From: Nicotiana tabacum
Taxonomy: Eukaryota > Streptophyta > Magnoliopsida > Solanales > Solanaceae
Direction of reading: 5' to 3'
DNA length: 64,000 nucleotides
Assembly: GCF_000715075.1 (NCBI RefSeq)
Contig: NC_134102.1
Span: forward strand, 51,903,348-51,967,347
The notes under the pieces are model-generated. The model saw only the letters and a program-made list of their open reading frames with translations, had not been told where the DNA came from and made no database searches. Positions 56,321 through 64,000 of the stretch are shown here, one piece after another; position 1 is the first letter of the stretch, and every line of letters starts with the position of its first letter. A program made the translations under genes and the position numbers.

Positions 56321-59300
56321 AGTTCTGTCCTAGGGAGTCTACAAGCCATGTCTAGTAGAGTCTTGTTTATGGGTGTGTCGTGCACCACACTTATAAGCAG
56401 GAGACTACATGGCATTTAGGACTGTCACTCTTTCTTCTTACTCTAGATCATGTGGTAGAGCTCATTTATAAGAATTCAAACTCATAGCTTCTATTTTATC
56501 TGTAATATGACGATGCCTCCAGTTGGTAAGAGATCTAATGCAGATGTGGAAGAATTGAGTTAGAGGAACTCGAGTTTGCATCATTCCTATGATGGATAAA
56601 TGTGAGGTCTTTAGAAGAACATATGTGTACCTTACGTGTAAGCTTCTTGATAAGGAGCCTTAAGGCAAGAATATCTATCCACCTCTATGGTGAAAGGCAA
56701 TGAGATATTCAGAAGATAGATACAAGCTTCAACAAGTAAAAGGAGCAAGATGAGAAGGGTACGAGGTACCCGGTTAATGAAGATTATCGGTATTTTCAAC
56801 TCCGACAGAAAAATATAAGCATTGTGACATACCTTTAATAGTAACAGATGTATGTTGAATTGGCCACACCCACCTCAGTTATACCCTATTGGGGGCTAAC
56901 ATGTGTAGTTTAAGAAAAGGGACAAGATATTAGGATCTGGTTGGGATTAGAGTAACCCAAAATGGTAAATGGATTGTTTGTGTTAGTTGACATTTCCAAA
57001 AAATATTACAAAGGTGCTAATAGATCTCCTTGTGAAGCACCCAGATGGTGCACTCTAGAATATTACAATTAGATGTGAATATTAGCATGAAAAAAAAATC
57101 AGAATATAGGCACGGAAAGCCTGGAAGGGATAAATATTACCTTAGTGTGGCTCGCGTACCTAGTAGAGCAAGAATGTCAAGCAACCCAAAGAGCCACTGG
57201 AGGGAGCAAGGGGGAGCTAAAATCAAAATAATGTCTTGTTTGAGTTTTCAGAATAAAGTGATAGACATAAATGTTAGCGGGAAATAAGAAAAGAGTTAAT
57301 GAAGCATTATGAGTAAGATATGATACATGGACGACAACGATAGATCAAAAAGATGACAGTATTACAGAGTCTATAGTCAATTGAAGGAAAATACGAGAGG
57401 TGACAGGCCTTGAGACAACAAAAGAGTATAGGCCATAAAGTCATATCCTCATTTCAAGAAATAAGTTCGTGACTCCAACGCTACTAATGGAAGGAAAAGT
57501 TAGACCCCGAAACAATATAAATTAGTATGGGTTGGTGAAAAAGATAAACTAAACATGAATTAGGGACTGAGTGATTGGATAATAGTCAGCATCATGAGAA
57601 TTTCAGATTTCATTCCGGCGATAATAGAGTGGACACCAGAAGAAGGTTCATGAGAAATTCAGAGAATGGTCATTCAGGAAGATGCTTCCCTAAAGCAAGC
57701 AATGTGAGAAAAGTTAAGCTTAAGGGACTATATGTGCCAGTTATGCTAAGTGTCACCCTCGCGAATAAGGAATTTTATTATCCTTTGATACAGAAGGATT
57801 GCCGCAAGGCGAGTAAGGGTCATCGATGATTTGAAAAGACACTAAAGATGAAGAGGTAAAATATCTATAGGGGGGAATATAGAGTGATGTGGCATTAAGT
57901 CAGAATTAAGTGGTTCTAGTAACTATGGATATTAATAAAGGAAAAATGTGATAAGAATGAGAAAGGGATAAGATTGTACTTATTCAAATCCTACAGATAT
58001 GCTACGATTCCAAAACATTATGCAAACACGACGTCAAGGAGAGGAGGTAAGGGTTCCTGCCTGAGATGTTATTGATAGATAAGGAGCCAGTGCGGGACGT
58101 AAGTTAAGATAAAGGAAATGACCCACGACAGATTACGCAGAATATTGATATGAGAATGAGCCAATGAGTAGTTAGTAGTTGATTCAAGAAGAGCCTAGTT
58201 ATGGCTAGACAAGAGGATACAAACAAATGAACAGATCGTGCAAGATAAACATAGTGAACCCCAACATGGGGAACTCAGTCTCGCAGATATGACATTGTAA
58301 TACTTGAGAAATATTCAGATAGGAGTCGGGGTAGTTAAAGGTACCATATGAATGTTATAGAAATAAAAGATAGTCTCACTAGGAAGACAGTCAAAACTTC
58401 AGTTCAGAAGAAGCCCTACAAGCATAAGGGCATGGAGGTAAATAACTACGGATAATTATAGGCAAGGAAGGACATCAAAAGGTCCGTCGATTATACGATG
58501 TAATAAGCTCGTAGCTTTACAAGAGTCAGAGGGTCCTCCCTAAGTACTAAAACGAAAGACTAGCTAAGGGAATAAGGAAGAAGGCTTCAACCTAAGCACA
58601 ATAACCTAAAGAGGAAATGGTCTTGTAACAACAGTCTCACAATAACATTGTATGCACCCCATAAGAAAGTGGCACCTACCATGGCTAATGAACGGGAAGA
58701 AAAAATCAGAAGTGATATTCAAGATCACATGAGTTGTATGGAATTCAATATGTGTTGGCACTAAGGTAAGCTAAGTATGCACGCAACAAGGGGACATGAA
58801 GACCAGGAAAAGTAATTGCTTACATTTAAAGAAAGCAGAGAAGGAACGGAAAGAATCATTATATTGATAATCCAGAGTTAGTTACATTATGAACGCACTT
58901 AAGAGTTCAGAGTTTTTATACATCCAACATGTATGTTGACAATCATACATCCGTAAAAGACTCCGGTATAAGTTAAAAGAAAGAATTGAGCCTAGGGCAT
59001 AGACAAAGGATTGAATTATCAGAAGATTGTATCATGGATATTCCATAGCGCCCATAAAAGGCTAAAGTAATAACTAATTCCATGAGCCGCAAATCAAGAG
59101 ATAGCTTAAGACTACATAAAGGCTGATCAGAAGGAGGAGGAAACTAAAGAGTTACATCAACTAAGTAAATCAGGAATCTGATTATTGGACCCAAAAAATC
59201 ATATACCTCGTGATTGAGAACATTGCAGGATTACTCTTACATATCAGAGGTATAAAAGAGATAGTACAGTAGCTATATTCTATAATGGCTCTACGATAAA

Positions 59301-60723
59301 GCTAGTTAGAAAAAGTACCAGCCTCATAAGAAGAATGAAGCTCCCACTGGATTGTGTATGCACCAGAGGTGCAAGTATTATTATAATAGAGTTTCAAGCT
59401 GCCGACGTGAATTATACCTATGTAGAAGGGAGGTCATGAAAGAGATAGAAAATGTGATGCGAGGTTTTAAGGTAAGTAAGGTAAAGGTAAACAACGTACG
59501 AGATACTCAAATGCAGAAGGTTGTGGATAGTCCATACTTTGGATAGAAGGCTAAAAGGGTTGGGATTCAGTATCCAGGAATGATAGCGGCATCGCCAGCG
59601 GCATGTCTTCCAGCCTATGGTTTCTAGGTACCGAGAGATATAGTTAAGAGAGTAAATAAGAGTTAGAGACGACGTGATATCTCGCTTGATGTTCTAAAAT
59701 AACACAAGGAAATCTGTGGTGCAAGCAAGTTGAAGGAAGGTTGCGAGTAGTATAAATAGATATGTATAGGTCGCAAGTTAAAGTATGGTAAAGTGACAAG
59801 GTTTTAGGAAGACAGTAGTAAGAATAAGAAAGGGCGAGTGAGAAGGTAATGAGAATGGATAAGTCCTCAGGATTAAGCCCATGAAAATAAGAGAGCTGAT
59901 GGTTTCTCTAAGTTATAGAAAGCTCAACGTAGCCTGAACAAAACTCAAAGGAGTCTAAGACTAGTAGAATTTAAAAGAGATGAAATGATGCCCTGATAGT
60001 AGAGTAAGGGTGTGATTGTGATAGATAAAGGATGACGTTTGGACCTTCGATTGAGTGATGATTTGAAGGGATTTCATGAATTGTACAGGATTAAAATACC
60101 CACGTAAGTGAGTCACATTGGGATGCTATAAAGTATGGTTATTGAAGTACAATATCACCGCTAAGTGGATCAGGAAAATCACTTCGAATATTCCTGGATG
60201 CAACGTAAGCCCTAGTGGCAATGTTTTACGTAAGAAGTTTCAAGATATCAATGGTAGATTGTAGATCAACTTTGAGGTAAATCAACAATGGATGGATAGA
60301 AGTTACAAAGTACGAAATGAGATATGGCAATATTCGTAAGTACAACAAAGTACCGACCGAAGAACTTCAATACACCTATAGATGCCCAGGGGGACATCTT
60401 TTCAAGCTCTGTATATGTTCACAAAGTGAGGCCTAAAGATTGGCTAAAAGCTGGAGGAAAAGGAGAGAAGATCGCATAGGCATACTTACAAAGTCAGAGT
60501 CGTACAAGCTGCATGATAAAAGGTAGCAACAGTTACAAGATTGGGAAGATTCCGACCACAAGTCATGGTGTGAGAAAGAGGCTTAAAGGGGGAATGCCCT
60601 GGCCTTAAGGATTCATTCACACAACAGTCGCCTAGATGGCAAGAGGAGTACTAAAGTATTTGCAAGAGCTATGCGTTATGAGAATGATAAGTGCATCAGT
60701 CAACATTCGAGGACAAATGTTCC

Positions 60724-60737
60724 AAAGGGGCAAATGA
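60724..60737 (+). other. Polypurine tract of element K
   Basis: aaaggggcaaatga directly before the 3' LTR. Confidence 0.75.
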
Positions 60738-62761
60738 TGTTACACCCCGTACGTGAAAGTACGCCATAAATAAATTAATGAAATCTCTGAAATTAGATAC
60801 ATCCTGCATTTTCGTACGTTGAAATTTCATCGTAAGTTAATCGATGTAAGTTCAGGAATGAGATTTATTTTGAGATTATAAGTACTATGCTATTTCAAAC
60901 AAGTGATAAGTTAATTCGTGAAGGTGAGAGGGTAAGCGGATCGAAGAAAATGAATTTCGTCGAAGTTTGTCATTTTGATGTAAAATACGGCCCGAGCTAA
61001 AATACCCGATATTTATGGACTAGTACCATACAAGGTACCACATGGCCGTGATAGTAAGGTGTATAAAGTGTGTTAAAAATGAGTAGTATTTTAAGTAATT
61101 TGAGATAATTGGTTAATTATTAATTTAAGTGGGTAAGTGTAAAAATTGTCTTGTCCACGTGGGACCATGACAACTAAAGTAATCTATGACTAATATGTAT
61201 GCTACGTTGGTGTCACAATTTGGGGACAAGAAGTCTTGCTAAGCATTAAAGTATAAATGGACCTACCAACCAAGACTTTTAAAGAATGCATTTGAAACTC
61301 AAAGAATCATTTGGAAACTCAAGTCTTTGGACGTAAGCTTGCTAAGATAAGAACGGATGGAGCTCACCATTTTTTTTAAAGACTTCTTTATCTTGGAATC
61401 TCTTTATCCTTACTTCATTAAGGAATTCACATGAGATTATCAAAGATCTCATTATCTACAAAGTAACGTATGGATTTATCAAAGAAAGAATTCATGTGAA
61501 TTCTTTACAAAGAGTAGATGGAAACGTGATTTCTTCAGTAAACATATACAAAAGTATGTCCAAGACAAGCAACAAGAAGCCACAAAATTCAACAAGAGTA
61601 GACGATAGCAACGTGATTTTCTACAACAAAATTTCATATGATTTTTTCCCTACTCCGATCTTGCCGTCACGTGTTTTGTCGCAGTTAATGTGTGTTAGAG
61701 GGATTGCTAAGAGAATCGACTCAGGTATGTTAAGGCTATCCCTTCTTTCTTTTTGGCATAATCAATATGATACAAACAAAATGAGCAAATGCACAACTTT
61801 CATAAATGACCCTATTCATAGAAATACTAAGGGTGTCTATATTCTTGATTCCCCATGTGAATTATTATTATATCTCTTGTTCATGGGTCTCAGAAAAATA
61901 CGTATTTTTATGACATTCCGACATGCATATTATTTTTATGACATTCCGAGAAACCTTATTAACGTATTTCTTATGCATTTTATGCATTTATACATATACA
62001 ATGACCCATGACCAGATGGCGTTATATATATGTATTTATATGTATATGGGATATGAGAAAGGTTATGACGTTATATACGCACCTCCACCTGATCAGCTGG
62101 TATACGTTGATGATTTGCCCACAGTGGCCGAAATGATATGATGGTATGCCCTCAGAGGATTGATGATGTTATGAACGCATATACCTATGCATGGTATGAC
62201 ATTTACACGCATATGCATGACATTATAAAAAATGAAATGATTCACAGAGCTATGCAGACGTACATATCGAGTTTTGTACTCCATGTTTCTCTCATGTCTA
62301 TTATTTACTAGATTTCATTCCTTATATACTCGGTACATTATTTGTACTCACGTCCCTTTTGCCTGGGGACGCTGCGTTTCATGCCCGCAGGTCTCGATAG
62401 ACAGGTCGAGAGGCCTCCAAGTAGGCGATCAGCTCAGTGAAAGATGTTGGTGCACTCCACTTGCTCTGGAGTTGCTTGTTTGGTCAGTATGATTTAGATG
62501 TGTATTGTTTGTTATGGCGGGGCTCTGTCCCGACCTTTATGATAATTATATATTTTTAGAGGCTTGTAGACAGATGTCATGTATATGAAAGATTGTACGG
62601 CCTTGTCGGCCTATGTTTTGTGCTTATTAATGATCATGTTGGCCTATTAGGCCCGTATGTCACGTGTATATGATGTTGCAATAAGAAAGATACGTTACGT
62701 TGGTACTCGGTTGAGTAAGGCGCCGGGTGCCCGTCGCGGCCCATCGGTTTGGGTTGTGTCA
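60738..62761 (+). mobile_element. 3' LTR of element K (2024 bp)
   Basis: Starts tgttacaccccgtacgtgaa and ends catcggtttgggttgtgtca. Compared with the 5' LTR it lacks atattttc in the first motif and has a short repeated tttatgacattccga near 61905-61945. The 171-codon frame at 61496-62011 lies within it and is not supported as a gene. Confidence 0.88.
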
Positions 62762-62766
62762 TAGGC
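62762..62766 (+). other. Target site duplication of K, right copy
   Basis: taggc, identical to 54261-54265. Confidence 0.9.
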
Positions 62767-64000
62767 AAGCCAATACGCGAACCTCCAATTTAATTATTCC
62801 CTTTTAACTTTGAAATATAGAAATTTCCTTAAATACACCGAAATAAAGTAAAATCTCATGGAAACATACATACTTCTTTTCAAAATACCAAGTGTGAATA
62901 ATACATAAATCACAGTGATAATAGTAATAAGTACAACGGTGAATAACCGCTAGTGACCACCAAAACCCGGTGCCATAAGTATATGAGCAATCTAAGGATT
63001 ATACAAAACTACTACAACTACCGTCTGAAACAAAATAGACAGAAATAATAAATAAAGTAGAGGGAGACTCCGGGTGCTGTAGATCGGAGCATGGAAGGTA
63101 CCTCACCGCTAAGTCTCCATATAATACGTCTACGTGCCCATATGACTGCTGGAAGTACCTATCTCAGTACCTGCACAATCAGTGCAGAAGTGTAGCGTGA
63201 GTACGTAAATCAACGCATAACCAATAAGTATCTAGTCTAACCTCAAAGAAGTAGTAATGAGGGTTCAACTTGACACTTACTAGTGGTCAAATAATAAAAT
63301 GCGTAATATAGACATATATGAAATACAACAAATATCAACAAAATAGTAAAATCTAATAATAAATTCCCAAAGATCAATATGAAATTACTAAATGTCATAG
63401 TCGGCCTCGAAGGCACGAACTCAACAAATATCAATACCAAATCAAATATCAAGTGTTTCGCACGAGTCTACTGAGGCGAATGGCCCAATTCCATAGGAAT
63501 AGTGATACACGGTACTGCCGAGGCGAACGACCAGATACCAAAAGAATAGTGTTACCATACTGCCGAGGTGAACGACCCGATCCCATTAGAATGGAGAAAC
63601 TCTTTCACTTGAAAAAATACATGCAAGTTGGGAAAACACGAATTTTTTGTTCATTAATTTTTCCATAAATTTTCAAAGTAAGAGACTCAATTAGTCTTTT
63701 ATTCCAGCCTCAATCCCGCTCATAAAATTAAGGAAAATCCATATACAAGGTGAATACAAATAGCACATTTAAGGCATAATGTGAATCTAAGTGTACCTAG
63801 ACATAACATGAATATAGCTACGTACGGACTTTCATCACCTTGTGCATACGTAGCTCCCACAACAAGTAGCACACAACAATTAATTCACCTAAGGGTATAA
63901 TTCCCTCTTACAAGATTAGGCAAGAGACTTACCTCCCTTCCAAGTTTACTATCCGGCTCTTAACCTCACTAGAAATCCCCCAACGTCGCCAAGCAATCAA
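62767..64000 (-). mobile_element. 5' LTR of element J, main part, runs off the window
   Basis: It continues aagccaatac after taggc, as the E LTRs continue aagccgacta after ctaggc. It shares with the E LTRs the phrases gacccggtgtcacaagtg (as aacccggtgccataagt), acaaaactcc-like text, the ctgccgagg array and gctacgtacggac. No gene is present. The promoter side of this LTR is beyond 64000. Confidence 0.8.
63467..63590 (-). repeat. ctgccgaggcgaacgac array in LTR J
   Basis: Three units of about 44 bases begin ctactgaggcgaatggccc, actgccgaggcgaacgacc and actgccgaggtgaacgaccc. It is the counterpart of the arrays at 26487-26605 and 34468-34580 in element E. Confidence 0.75.

Larger units (their letters stand above)
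56305..60737 (+). mobile_element. Internal region of element K, no protein recognised
   Basis: The longest frames are under 90 codons and match no gag, protease, reverse transcriptase or integrase motif that I know. A start-like tgacgatgcctccagttgg lies at 56508, where gag would begin. The composition is A/G-rich on the plus strand. The last 35 bases again carry attcgaggacaaat (60705-60718), the place of the pol tail in coding relatives. It could be very old pol or unrelated captured DNA. Confidence 0.6.
54266..62761 (+). mobile_element. Element K, non-coding LTR retrotransposon (8496 bp)
   Basis: Two direct LTRs (54266-56304 and 60738-62761) enclose a primer site, 4.4 kb of DNA without recognisable gag or pol, and a polypurine tract. 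TAGGC flanks both ends. The LTRs look about 94-95 percent identical by eye. The element has all cis signals but no enzyme genes, as in large retrotransposon derivatives (LARDs), so it must have been copied by enzymes of another element. Confidence 0.88.

Noticed and set aside
57045..57829. Frames of 80 and 84 codons inside element K
   Set aside because: No retroelement motif, no similarity between neighbours and many stops around them.

Overview
The window is plant nuclear DNA, most likely from a Solanaceae species. Two things support this: one intron-rich plant gene, the microtubule-associated protein MAP70 gene, and a sea of Ty3/gypsy (Metaviridae) retrotransposons with the long 'TGTAACGACCC...GGGTCGTGACA' LTRs and 'TGGTATCAGAGC' initiator-tRNA-Met primer sites common in that family. 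The genus cannot be fixed from the sequence alone. I see no rRNA, tRNA, CRISPR or prokaryote-style operon. The only gene that looks intact is MAP70. It lies on the minus strand at 10059-16320 with 11 coding exons and 622 codons, and its last 40-nt coding exon sits behind a 2.7-kb intron.

Layout, left to right. 1-4100: the 3' end of element A (+), a non-coding internal tail plus a 3.3-kb LTR. 4101-8030: the 5' part of a short-LTR, Reina-like Ty3/gypsy element B (-), cut in pol by the end of LTR A. 8031-10058: 3' flank of MAP70. 10059-16620: MAP70 and its leader, carrying a MITE-like insertion in one intron and a tandem duplication with SINE-like sequence in another. 16768-17195: small Helitron-like and hAT-like ends. 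17196-20645: LTR-like block C. 20646-24590: 3.9-kb LTR of element D (+) with several internal tandem arrays, followed by its primer site and gag.

Element E (-, 25724-36518) is complete and sits inside the gag of D, with target duplication ATTAC; gag of D resumes at 36524. From 36990 to 39918 are two LTR pieces in a row. A CACTA (En/Spm, TNP2-type) transposase pseudogene follows at 39919-42036, closed on its right by an LTR in the opposite orientation. 44565-48071 holds the pol tail and 3' LTR of element I (+). 48072-54265 is element J (-), degenerate and lacking its gag core. Element K (+, 54266-62761), a non-coding element with two LTRs, is inserted in the 5' LTR of J with target duplication TAGGC. 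The rest of that LTR runs off the window end.

No retroelement here can encode a working polyprotein. What is worth a second look is how the LTRs are built. Across subfamilies they share a layout: a CpG-rich short-repeat array, then a conserved CTGGGCAG and a TATA-like box, then downstream a subfamily-specific array whose units often carry short inverted repeats. The pol frame runs through the polypurine tract and stops on the TAA inside the first five bases of the 3' LTR. I found no convincing new multi-gene system. The LTR architecture, the nested insertions with exact target duplications and the MAP70 terminal exon are the strongest observations.
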